From contig JAAEOI010000658.1 in NCBI GenBank assembly GCA_024244665.1, forward strand, positions 1-19,282: 19,282 bases of DNA, read 5' to 3'. This document shows positions 1-6,794 of this stretch, in pieces (position 1 is the stretch's first letter; every line of letters starts with the position of its first letter). Both the position numbers and the translations under genes were made by a program. Under the pieces are notes generated by a model, which ran no database searches, was not told the DNA's origin, and was given only the letters and a program-made list of their open reading frames with translations. The DNA is from Bacteroidota bacterium. GTDB taxonomy: Bacteria; Bacteroidota; Bacteroidia; Bacteroidales; GCA-2748055.

Positions 1-218
1 CTTTGATCGAAAAATATCTTGATGTTCTCATCCCCGATTCCTGGGTCGGTGGTTGACTCTGTTACTGGAGCCGTGGTTGACTCTCTTACTGGAGCCGTGG
101 TTGACTCTGTTACTGGAGCCGTGGTTGACTCTGTTACTGGAGCCGTGGTTGACTCTCTTACTGGAGCCGTGGTTGACTCTCTTACTGGAGCCGTGGTTGA
201 CTCTGTCAGGTGCTCCAT
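1..218 (-). CDS. Possible repeat-containing protein, partial (runs off left edge)
   Basis: I do not recognise this gene. A minus-strand frame with ATG at 218 (or TTG at 251, giving MRPSIREYLLAMEHLTES) stays open to position 1. It encodes MEHLTES, then 8-residue repeats TTAPV(R/T)ES, then TTDPGIGDENIKIFFDQ before leaving the window. A perfect Bacteroidota -7 box (TACGTTTG, 288-295 minus) lies at a sensible distance upstream. The next upstream gene on this strand, gmhA, ends at 490. Openness across the array alone is weak evidence, because a 24-bp repeat without stops keeps several frames open. The non-repeat flanks also read as ordinary protein. No signal peptide or membrane segment is visible. 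Overlapping plus-strand frames (19-255 and 53-358) are the alternatives, but they have no promoter or homology that I can see. Confidence 0.38.
   Translation of the reverse strand, partial: MEHLTESTTAPVRESTTAPVRESTTAPVTESTTAPVTESTTAPVRESTTAPVTESTTDPGIGDENIKIFFDQ
49..216. repeat. 24-bp tandem repeat, six copies plus one decayed copy
   Basis: Six complete head-to-tail 24-bp units occupy 49-72, 73-96, 97-120, 121-144, 145-168 and 169-192. A seventh unit (193-216) matches only in its first 14 bases and last few. Units differ at a single position: plus strand G in copies 1, 3 and 4, C in copies 2, 5 and 6. The period equals eight codons, so copy-number change would not shift frame. On the minus strand the unit reads TTAPV(R/T)ES. 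There are no spacers, so this is a minisatellite and not a CRISPR array. Confidence 0.95.
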
Positions 219-255
219 GGCCAGTAAATATTCTCGAATGGAGGGACGCAAATAG

Positions 256-489
256 AAGGGAAGGCCTTTTAGTTATCCACATATACTCAAACGTAAAGTG
301 GATCTTTTGCTTTGAAAACAATATCCCAGTTTTCATATATAAAATCAGGATGGAATAGGGGCCATACCACCGTCTTCTAGATGATGGCCTTTATATCTCA
401 CTGGTTCTTTACAAGCAAACTGGGATTTTTCAGCCAAGCTGAATAACCACTTCCCGTAAAAATATCCAGAGGGAATACAGGGTGCTTTT
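256..489. other. AT-rich intergenic region downstream of gmhA
   Basis: No supported gene lies between the repeat array and the gmhA stop. It holds the candidate -7 box at 288-295. It also holds two small inverted repeats: GGCCAT/ATGGCC at 360-365 and 384-389, and TTCAGC-CAA-GCTGAA at 429-443. Neither is followed by a T run in the direction that would end gmhA, so I do not call them terminators. Confidence 0.5.
288..295 (-). promoter_or_regulatory. Candidate Bacteroidota promoter (-7 box TACGTTTG)
   Basis: On the minus strand TACGTTTG matches the Bacteroidota -7 consensus TAnnTTTG exactly. Nineteen bases upstream is a T-rich stretch (TTGTTTT) that only approximates the -33 TTTG element. Transcription would start near 281 and run toward the repeat-containing frame at 251/218. 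It is the only perfect -7 match I found in the 1-489 region. Confidence 0.4.
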
Positions 490-1068
490 CTATTTTTTAG
501 AGACAGCCTGTTCGATGAGGAGGACCAGGATGTGGAGGATCTTGATGTGGACCTCCTGGATGCGGTCGGAGTGTTTTTTTCCTTTCACGCGGATTACAGC
601 ATCGGCCATTCCGGCCAGAAGCCCGCCTGTTTTTCCGGTCAGGCCAACTACCTTCATCCCCTTCTCTCTGGCTGCCTCCACAGCTTTGATGATATTCATG
701 GAGTTACCAGAGGTGCTGATGGCAAGCAGGGTATCACCCTCCTGCCCGATACCCTCAATGTACCTGGAGAAAACCGCATCAAACCCAAGATCATTGGCCG
801 CACAGGTCAGATGCGAGGGATCGGATATACTGAGCGCGGCAATGGCAGGCCTATGCTCCCTGAATACGCCCGATAACTCTTCAGCAAAATGCATGGCATC
901 GGTCATTGATCCCCCGTTTCCACATGAGATGATCTTATGCCCCGACTTTACAGAATCAATAAGGAGCTCAGCAGCTGCCTCAACCGCGGAAATATTAGCG
1001 GGATCGGCCATGAATTCATCCAGAACCACTTTTGCTTCAGCCAGGTTGGCCTCTATAATTTGCTTCAT
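490..1068 (-). CDS. gmhA: Phosphoheptose isomerase (sedoheptulose-7-phosphate isomerase)
   Basis: Cytosolic SIS-domain enzyme of 192 residues that converts sedoheptulose 7-phosphate to D-glycero-D-manno-heptose 7-phosphate, the first step of ADP-heptose synthesis for lipopolysaccharide and surface glycans. The sequence shows CGNGGSMTDAMHFAEELSG (residues 49-67), the phosphate-binding ISTSGNS (117-123) and a C-terminal DRIQEVHIKILHIL (168-181). These match GmhA of Escherichia coli closely, including the catalytic-region Glu pair after HFA and the late His in QEVH. I chose ATG 1068 because it aligns with the family N-terminus; a GTG at 1089 in the same frame would add seven residues. The gene stands alone on this strand, divergent from the mutL unit. 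No other heptose genes are visible, so whether it serves LPS core or glycoprotein cannot be told. Confidence 0.93.
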   Translation of the reverse strand: MKQIIEANLAEAKVVLDEFMADPANISAVEAAAELLIDSVKSGHKIISCGNGGSMTDAMHFAEELSGVFREHRPAIAALSISDPSHLTCAANDLGFDAVFSRYIEGIGQEGDTLLAISTSGNSMNIIKAVEAAREKGMKVVGLTGKTGGLLAGMADAVIRVKGKKHSDRIQEVHIKILHILVLLIEQAVSKK

Positions 1069-1195
1069 GCCTTCAAAATTAAGAAACACTTTCGACTTTA
1101 TTCACATCAGGGCTCAGTTCCTTCGGCTTTCGGACCATGGACTATAGATACTTTAACACTTAATTCATTAACTTTACAGGCTAAATCAGAATTCA

Positions 1196-1477
1196 ATGGG
1201 TATACCCAGATTTATAAAACTCCCGGGCCATAAGCGGTTTAATTATACCCCACGGTACTGGGATCCCGAAAAGGAGGAGTTTGAGGAGAGGGTCAGGAGG
1301 ATCAAGCAGGACATGGGTGTTGAGGTCGCCAGCAATCCAAACCGGACTACCATCAGAAGGGGATCCTTCAGGCAGGTCCGGAACCTGAAAGTCAAGGCAA
1401 CCAGGAACAGCAACATCAGGTTGGTGGTTATCCTTGCTGTACTATTCATTATTTCATACCTGATATTTTTTGCTTAG
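1196..1477 (+). CDS. Small membrane protein, conserved upstream of mutL in Bacteroidota
   Basis: A 93-residue protein of unknown function. The N-terminal part is basic and aromatic (IPRFIKLPGHKRFNYTPRYW), followed by a charged helix with EEFEERVRRIKQDMG (about 28-42). The C-terminus is a single hydrophobic segment (about 75-92, LVVILAVLFIISYLIFF), so it is probably a tail-anchored inner-membrane protein. Proteins with this opening and a terminal membrane helix commonly sit directly before mutL in Bacteroidota, from my memory of such genomes. The stop codon touches the mutL start (TAG then ATG), so the two are surely co-transcribed. Annotations of relatives as a riboflavin synthase subunit are not supported by anything here. 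The start ATG 1196 has no clear Shine-Dalgarno, as is usual in this phylum. Confidence 0.8.
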   Translation: MGIPRFIKLPGHKRFNYTPRYWDPEKEEFEERVRRIKQDMGVEVASNPNRTTIRRGSFRQVRNLKVKATRNSNIRLVVILAVLFIISYLIFFA

Positions 1478-3259
1478 ATGGCCGGTATCATCCATTTATT
1501 AAGTGATGCGGTAGCCAACCAGATCGCTGCAGGAGAAGTTATTCAGCGGCCGGCATCGGTGGTTAAAGAGTTGATGGAAAACGCTGTCGACGCAGAGGCT
1601 TCATCGATCAACGTAATTGTTAAGGATGCAGGCAAGACACTGATCCAGGTCACCGACGACGGAAAAGGAATGTCGGAGGAGGATGCCATTCGTTGTTTTG
1701 AACGACACGCCACATCCAAAATTACCGACGCAGAGGATCTTTTCGCAATACGGACCAAGGGTTTCAGGGGCGAGGCCCTTGCCTCCATGGCTGCGGTGGC
1801 AGAGGTAAATATGAAAACCCGTAGGAAGGATGATGAACTGGGGACCCGGGTCCGTATTTCAGGCTCAAAAACAGAGTCGACCGAACCCGTTCAGACGCCG
1901 GTTGGAACCAGTTTCCAGATCAGGAACCTCTTTTTCAATATCCCGGCCCGTAGGAAATTCCTGAAAAGCGACCACACCGAGCTCAGGCATATTATTACCG
2001 AATTCAACCACCTGGCCCTGACGCACACTGAGATTCGCTTCACCCTCACTCACAATGATACGGAGATCCTCCAGCTCTTGCCCGGCAATCTGCGCCAGCG
2101 CATTATTGGGGTCTTTGGGAAAGCCACCTCAGCCTACCTTCTTCCCATTGAGAACGATACCTCCATCATCAGCATCAGCGGTTTCATCGGAAAACCGGAA
2201 TATGCCCGTAAAACATATGGAGAACAGTTTTTCTTTGTAAACAACCGGTTTATTAAACACCCCTATTTCCATAAAGCGGTGATGAGCGGGTATGACCAGA
2301 TCCTGGCAGCAGAGCATATCCCCTCCTACTTCATCTTTTTTGAAACTGATCCTTCAAAAATTGATGTTAATATTCACCCCTCCAAAACGGAGGTTAAATT
2401 TGAGGATGAAAGGTCCATCTGGCATATCCTCCTGGCTGCAGTAAAGGAGTCAATAGGCCGGAATAACCTGTCGCCATCACTGGACTTCAGCAATGAGGGA
2501 GTTATCGATATCCCCGTGCTTACACCGGATACAGAGATCAGGACCCCCTCCATTGATACAAATCCGGCCTATAATCCTTTCGAGGGCGAGGACGCTTACA
2601 AAAGAGAGAAACAGGTAAGACCCTACCAGGATGGACGTTTTGAAGGTTGGGAACAGATGTTCGATCCGGCAGCGCCGACCAACGGTGTGGCAGGCAAATA
2701 CCTTCAGATTAAGAACAAATACATCCTCTCCTCTGTTAAATCAGGGTTGATGGTGATCGATCAGCGAAGGGCCCATGAGCGGATTATCTATGAAAAAATG
2801 ATTCAGTCGATGGATAATCATCAGCCCCTGGCCCAGCAGTCCCTGTTCCCTGAAACCATTAAACTGAATGCCGGGGATTACCAGGTATGCCTTGATATGA
2901 TGAAAGATTTAGAACAGTGGGGATTTGATATCCGGGATTTTGGCAACCAGAGCGTTGTCATTCACGGTATGCCGTCTGAGATTAATGTTTCGGGGAAAGG
3001 AGCCGTGGAAACACTGGAGATGATGATCGAACAGTTCAAATCTCTGAAAGGAGAGGTGGATATGGGGATCTCTGAGAAAATCGCTCACTCCACAGCCAGG
3101 TCATCTGCCATATCGTATGGGAAACAGTTGTCTGAACTGGAGATGCAGGAGCTGACAGACCAGCTGTTTGCATGCGAAAATCCCAGTTACACCCCATCGG
3201 GTAAACTCATTGTCAGGATCATGGAAGTAGATGAACTGGACAATCAATTTAAAGTTTAA
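1478..3259 (+). CDS. mutL: DNA mismatch repair protein MutL
   Basis: A 593-residue MutL that couples mismatch recognition by MutS to strand removal. The N-terminal GHKL ATPase is complete: KELMEN with the catalytic Glu31 and Mg-binding Asn35, DDGKGM (about 60-65), the lid segment around RHATSKI (76-82) and GFRGEAL (95-101). A transducer domain follows, then a variable linker (about 340-400) and the C-terminal dimerisation domain. The endonuclease motif DQHAxxExxxxE is present at 428-439 as DQRRAHERIIYE, with the acidic residues kept but His and Ala replaced by Arg. The second metal motif (CPHGRP type) is absent: the equivalent stretch near 566-576 reads CENPSYTPSGK. Nicking activity is therefore doubtful. 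Length is normal. Start ATG directly follows the previous stop; the next gene begins 7 bases after its own stop. Confidence 0.96.
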   Translation: MAGIIHLLSDAVANQIAAGEVIQRPASVVKELMENAVDAEASSINVIVKDAGKTLIQVTDDGKGMSEEDAIRCFERHATSKITDAEDLFAIRTKGFRGEALASMAAVAEVNMKTRRKDDELGTRVRISGSKTESTEPVQTPVGTSFQIRNLFFNIPARRKFLKSDHTELRHIITEFNHLALTHTEIRFTLTHNDTEILQLLPGNLRQRIIGVFGKATSAYLLPIENDTSIISISGFIGKPEYARKTYGEQFFFVNNRFIKHPYFHKAVMSGYDQILAAEHIPSYFIFFETDPSKIDVNIHPSKTEVKFEDERSIWHILLAAVKESIGRNNLSPSLDFSNEGVIDIPVLTPDTEIRTPSIDTNPAYNPFEGEDAYKREKQVRPYQDGRFEGWEQMFDPAAPTNGVAGKYLQIKNKYILSSVKSGLMVIDQRRAHERIIYEKMIQSMDNHQPLAQQSLFPETIKLNAGDYQVCLDMMKDLEQWGFDIRDFGNQSVVIHGMPSEINVSGKGAVETLEMMIEQFKSLKGEVDMGISEKIAHSTARSSAISYGKQLSELEMQELTDQLFACENPSYTPSGKLIVRIMEVDELDNQFKV

Positions 3260-3266
3260 TTAAAAC

Positions 3267-4013
3267 ATGAGAAATTTTTCTTTCGGTAGGATATTGGGGG
3301 ATACACCCCCTGTTGTAAAGAACCTGATTATTATTAACGTGGCAATGTGGGTTGGGACACTGCTCTTCATCCAGCTGTTCAATGTGAACCTCATTCGTTT
3401 GCTGGGACTATTTCCGACACAATCTCCTTTATTCAAACCCTGGCAGATTGTAACCCATATGTTCATGCATAGCCACGAGAGAATCTTCCACATCTTTTTC
3501 AATATGTGGGCACTCTGGATGTTTGGGAAAGTTCTTGAGAGTATGTGGGGAGGTAAGAGGTTCCTGGTATACTACCTTGCCACAGGCCTTGGCGCAGCAC
3601 TGATCCACACCCTGGTCATATATATTCAGGTTGCACCCGATATTGCAGCACTGAAAGAGGCCTATTCTGTGAATAGGATCAACAGCAATCTCCTTTATGA
3701 AATCCTCCAGCCGGGGAATCCCTTTTATGGCCTTGGCCGGACCCTGATAACACCAACCGTGGGAGCCTCGGGAGCAGTATATGGCGTTCTTCTCGCCTTT
3801 GGAATGCTCTTCCCCAACACTCCTCTTATTCTATTTCCAATTCCAATTCCAATAAAGGCCAAATGGATGGTCATTGGAGCGGCAGTAATCTCACTCTACC
3901 TGGGATTATCAGGAAAGGGTGGCAATATCGCTCACTTTGCCCACCTGGGTGGTATGATTTTTGGGTATATCCTTATTAAGTATTGGAACCGGTTTACTAA
4001 TAACTTCTACTAA
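3267..4013 (+). CDS. Rhomboid family intramembrane serine protease
   Basis: A 248-residue polytopic membrane protein of the rhomboid family, which cleaves transmembrane substrates within the bilayer. The catalytic serine motif GASG is at 166-169 (Ser168) and the partner His lies in AHLGG at about 226. The oxyanion-side motif FHIFFN gives His75 and Asn79. Six hydrophobic segments can be traced, consistent with the core fold. A hydrophilic insertion (about 122-160) separates the third segment from the serine helix. It is the first of two adjacent rhomboids in the mutL unit. The substrate is unknown. All expected active-site residues are present, so activity is likely. Confidence 0.9.
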   Translation: MRNFSFGRILGDTPPVVKNLIIINVAMWVGTLLFIQLFNVNLIRLLGLFPTQSPLFKPWQIVTHMFMHSHERIFHIFFNMWALWMFGKVLESMWGGKRFLVYYLATGLGAALIHTLVIYIQVAPDIAALKEAYSVNRINSNLLYEILQPGNPFYGLGRTLITPTVGASGAVYGVLLAFGMLFPNTPLILFPIPIPIKAKWMVIGAAVISLYLGLSGKGGNIAHFAHLGGMIFGYILIKYWNRFTNNFY

Positions 4014-4025
4014 CTGGTTGTTTTT

Positions 4026-4913
4026 ATGAATATTATCGATGAAATAAAAGAGTCTTTTAAGCAGGGGACCACCCTGCACAAGCTGATTTACCTGAACCTG
4101 GGAGTCTTTCTGGCAGTTCAGCTTGTCAGGATTGCACTCCTTTTGTCAAATAATCAGGACCTCTATGACACCTTCCTCACTTACCTTGCCGTCCCATCCA
4201 ATCCGGAAGTACTGATCAGAAGGCCATGGACCATCATCACCTATATGTTCCTGCATGAAGGATTCATACATATACTATTTAACCTACTGTGGCTCTACTG
4301 GTTCGGAACACTGTTTGTCCAGGAACTGGGATTGAAAAAGCTGCTCAGCACCTACCTGCTTGGTGGGATTTCCGGCGGACTCCTCTTCGTGTTGTTCTAT
4401 AACCTCTTTCCGGTTTTTGACCAGGTAAGTGAAAATGCAATTACCCTGGGCGCCTCTGCTTCGGTGATGGCCGTGATTGTTGCTGCAGCTGCTTACCGGC
4501 CCGACCGGAAGATGCACCTGGTATTAATCGGACCGGTGAAGGTCGGATACATAGCTTTAGCCATGTTTATTGTTTCATCCCTGATCGAGTTCTCAAATAA
4601 TACGGGTGGGAAAATTGCACATATAGGGGGAGCACTGACAGGTTTCCTTTTCGCCTATTACTACAAACAGGGAAAAGACATCACCCGCGGTTTTGACCGC
4701 ATGATGGATCGCATTGCCACCTGGTTCCAACCAGGTAAACAAAGAATGAAGGTCACTCACAAGCGCCCTGTCGATGATATAGAGTACAATAAGCATAAAA
4801 GCGAGGAACAAAAAGAGGTGGATATAATCCTGGACAAGATTTCAAAGGGTGGCTACGACAACCTAACTTCAAAAGAGAAGGAACTCCTCTTCAAAATGAG
4901 TGATAAGAAATAG
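4026..4913 (+). CDS. Rhomboid family protease with C-terminal cytoplasmic domain (DUF6576-like)
   Basis: Second rhomboid of the pair, 295 residues. The serine motif is GASAS (142-146): the usual Gly after the catalytic Ser144 is Ala. The catalytic His is about 199 in KIAHIGG, and HILFN supplies His82 and Asn86. After the last membrane helix (about 212) comes a soluble tail of about 80 residues. It ends with VDIILDKISKGGYDNLTSKE-type sequence, the short helical module (DUF6576 type) seen at the end of many Bacteroidota rhomboids. The two paralogs differ strongly in sequence, so this is an old pair and not a recent duplication. The gene is 12 bases behind the first rhomboid, and the next gene starts around its stop codon. 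Confidence 0.88.
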   Translation: MNIIDEIKESFKQGTTLHKLIYLNLGVFLAVQLVRIALLLSNNQDLYDTFLTYLAVPSNPEVLIRRPWTIITYMFLHEGFIHILFNLLWLYWFGTLFVQELGLKKLLSTYLLGGISGGLLFVLFYNLFPVFDQVSENAITLGASASVMAVIVAAAAYRPDRKMHLVLIGPVKVGYIALAMFIVSSLIEFSNNTGGKIAHIGGALTGFLFAYYYKQGKDITRGFDRMMDRIATWFQPGKQRMKVTHKRPVDDIEYNKHKSEEQKEVDIILDKISKGGYDNLTSKEKELLFKMSDKK

Positions 4914-4917
4914 AGCC

Positions 4918-6036
4918 GTGAAGAAATTTGCTTACAGACTTATCCTCTCCCTGAACATGGTTTCAGTAGCAGCGCTGTTGATCTCATACCTTGCCCCGGT
5001 TATCAACCCTTCAAAATTCATGTTGCCGGCGCTGTTCGGACTTGCGTATCCCTTCCTCCTGATTACAAACCTGGTTTTCCTGCTCTACTGGCTTATCCGT
5101 CTTAAAAAGGAAATTCTGATATCCCTGGTGGTGATTCTCCTGGGCTGGAACCACCTGAATAACCTCCTTCCCCTGGTCGCAAAAAACCATGAAATTCCAG
5201 TTGAAACAGATAGCGGGAGAATGTTCCAGGTACTCTCCTACAATGTACGGGGTTTTGACCGGTACCACTGGACCGAAAACCCCAATACCAAAAATCAGAT
5301 CTTCGAATTCATTAAAGAGCAATCACCCGACATCCTCTGTTTCCAGGAGTATTATACCTCCAACAGGAAAGGGGAGCGACAGACGGACATCGCCCTGCAT
5401 CTGAGTCAGTTTCCCCAGTCGGCCGTCTACTATATTAACGATCCGGCCAACCGGAACGGCTTTGGAATTGCCACATACAGCAGGTTCCCTGTCCTTAAAC
5501 GCAGCAGGATCCCATTCAACTCATCCAGCAATGCAGCCATGTACACCGATCACCTGATCCTGGATGACACCATCCGTGTATTTAACATACACCTGCAATC
5601 AATCAAGTTCCATAAGGAAAATTATGCTTTCATGGATACGGCCAGACTCAAGTACAGCAATGAACAGGTGCGAGAGATAAAAAATATCGGCTCACGTCTG
5701 AAGACCGCATTCGAACTGAGAGCCGAACAGGCCTCAACGATTGCCAGTTACATCAGGGAGTCACCGCACCCGGTCATTGTCATGGGCGATTTTAATGATA
5801 CCCCACAATCCTTTGCCTACAGGAAGATCAAGAAAGGGCTCCGGGATGCTTTCAGAAGAGCGGGCAAGGGATTTGGCAACACCTATGCTGGTGAACTTCC
5901 CTCCCTCCGGATCGATCATATCATGGTCGGAGATCCCCTGGTTCCCTACCAGTTTAATAGAATCAAAGAAGACTGTTCCGATCACTTCCCTGTGACCACC
6001 CTGCTATATCTCCCCGATCCGGCTATCGCTGAATAA
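4918..6036 (+). CDS. Membrane-anchored endonuclease/exonuclease/phosphatase family protein
   Basis: About 372 residues. Three hydrophobic segments occupy roughly the first 85 residues, then an EEP (DNase I-like) domain that should face the periplasm. The domain has the family landmarks in order: SYNVRGF, DILCFQEYY with the metal-binding Glu, IHLQS, VIVMGDFNDTP with the Asp/Asn pair, RIDHIMV, and the terminal catalytic SDHFPV. The fold covers nucleases, phosphoinositide and sphingolipid phosphodiesterases, so the substrate cannot be named; a membrane-anchored periplasmic phosphodiesterase is my inference. I prefer GTG 4918 (MKKFAYRL), which clears the preceding stop. GTG 4900 in the same frame would overlap the rhomboid by 14 bases. 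Its 3' end overlaps the convergent T9SS thioredoxin gene by 14 bases. Confidence 0.87.
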   Translation: MKKFAYRLILSLNMVSVAALLISYLAPVINPSKFMLPALFGLAYPFLLITNLVFLLYWLIRLKKEILISLVVILLGWNHLNNLLPLVAKNHEIPVETDSGRMFQVLSYNVRGFDRYHWTENPNTKNQIFEFIKEQSPDILCFQEYYTSNRKGERQTDIALHLSQFPQSAVYYINDPANRNGFGIATYSRFPVLKRSRIPFNSSSNAAMYTDHLILDDTIRVFNIHLQSIKFHKENYAFMDTARLKYSNEQVREIKNIGSRLKTAFELRAEQASTIASYIRESPHPVIVMGDFNDTPQSFAYRKIKKGLRDAFRRAGKGFGNTYAGELPSLRIDHIMVGDPLVPYQFNRIKEDCSDHFPVTTLLYLPDPAIAE

Positions 6037-6781
6037 GCAGTTTACCTGAAACAACACCCTTCTCTGTCTGCAGGGAGTAAAAATAGAGGCCCCTCTTAAG
6101 TTCCCCTACCGGCAATGAGCTTTTACCTGAGATTAATCCATCCGCATCATCCAGTACCAGTTTACCCGCAGCATCATAAATCCTGATCCGGCTGACTGCT
6201 TCCCGTGATTCAAAATGCACCACATCGATGGCCGGAATTGGATAGACCCTTACTCCAGCCCCTCCTGGAGTTTCCAGGGACAATCCGGTAGTCATCAGGC
6301 TCGCCTCAATTGCTTCAATGGCATTATTTAAATCGTTGCTGGCTGCAACCCCCCCTTTGTGGACAAGGATACCATCCCGGTCAATAACCAGAAGTCGGTC
6401 CCATGTGGTACCGTAATCATATGCCACATCTCCCGCTTTTAAGGCCAGGGGGAAGGTTATTCCGGCGGATTTCCCAAATCCCGTTACGCTGCTTTCATTT
6501 GAGCTGGAGTCCCAGATATCGAGACCAAGGGCTACAAATCCGTCCTTGTCCTTGAAGGCCTGGTAGATGGATGACTCCACCTTGGGGCCGACTGCCTTGC
6601 AGCTGGAACAGGTATTACCAAAAAAGAAAAGAAATACCACCTTTTCCTGCTGATCGGATAGTTTGAAGGTATCACTCCCCAGCAGGTTCACTTCAAAATC
6701 GGGAGCCGCGGCCCCCACATCCTGCCCGGATACCTGAACCATTCCCATGGAAATCACTAGTATTAAAAATAAGTTCTTCAT
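6023..6781 (-). CDS. Thioredoxin-fold protein with T9SS type A sorting domain
   Basis: A 252-residue exported protein. It has a signal peptide (about 1-19, ending VSG before QD) and a redoxin domain (about 20-165) with FFFGNTCSSCK placing the CxxC pair at Cys58/Cys61. A C-terminal domain (about 175-252) has the T9SS type A pattern: VYPIPA, IRIYDAAGKLV, LKRGLYFYSL and a final GKLLIQR. The C-terminus predicts transport across the outer membrane by the type IX system and attachment to the surface or release. The cis-proline loop expected before the LLVIDRDG strand reads GTTWDR and has no proline, which is unusual for a disulfide oxidoreductase. It is the last gene of a three-gene operon and has a strong Shine-Dalgarno. 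What it reduces is unknown. Confidence 0.87.
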   Translation of the reverse strand: MKNLFLILVISMGMVQVSGQDVGAAAPDFEVNLLGSDTFKLSDQQEKVVFLFFFGNTCSSCKAVGPKVESSIYQAFKDKDGFVALGLDIWDSSSNESSVTGFGKSAGITFPLALKAGDVAYDYGTTWDRLLVIDRDGILVHKGGVAASNDLNNAIEAIEASLMTTGLSLETPGGAGVRVYPIPAIDVVHFESREAVSRIRIYDAAGKLVLDDADGLISGKSSLPVGELKRGLYFYSLQTEKGVVSGKLLIQR

Positions 6782-6787
6782 AATAAT

Positions 6788-6794
6788 TCCTCCT
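6788..6794 (-). promoter_or_regulatory. Strong Shine-Dalgarno (AGGAGG) overlapping upstream stop
   Basis: On the minus strand AGGAGGA precedes ATG 6781 by about 7 bases, and its first bases belong to the TAG stop of the barrel gene. Most other starts in this window lack a recognisable Shine-Dalgarno, as expected in Bacteroidota, so this site stands out and fixes the start. Confidence 0.7.

Noticed and set aside
49..216. CRISPR array
   Set aside because: Units abut without unique spacers and lack the dyad of CRISPR repeats. The same holds for the 18-bp array at 19039-19282.
19..255. Plus-strand 78-residue frame MMFSSPIPGSVVDSVTGA with VVDS(V/L)TGA repeats
   Set aside because: The unit looks like the start of carboxypeptidase-like regulatory domains, but the frame has no flanking domain, promoter or start signal and is explained by a stop-free 24-bp repeat. 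The minus-strand frame has better flanks and a -7 box.
53..358. Plus-strand 101-residue frame with LLLEPWLT repeats, and the minus-strand frame at 28-336
   Set aside because: Both are open only because the repeat has no stop in these frames; outside the array they do not read like protein, and no start signal was found.
360..389. GGCCAT/ATGGCC inverted repeat as terminator
   Set aside because: The loop is long (18 bases), the stem only 6 bp, and the T-rich flank is on the plus side where no supported gene ends.
482..1147. Plus-strand frames opposite gmhA (482-1147 and 532-876)
   Set aside because: They lie antisense to a clearly conserved enzyme and show no recognisable domain; they are shadows of the gmhA codons.
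1169..1176. TAACTTTA as promoter for the mutL unit
   Set aside because: One mismatch to TAnnTTTG and no -33 element at the right distance.
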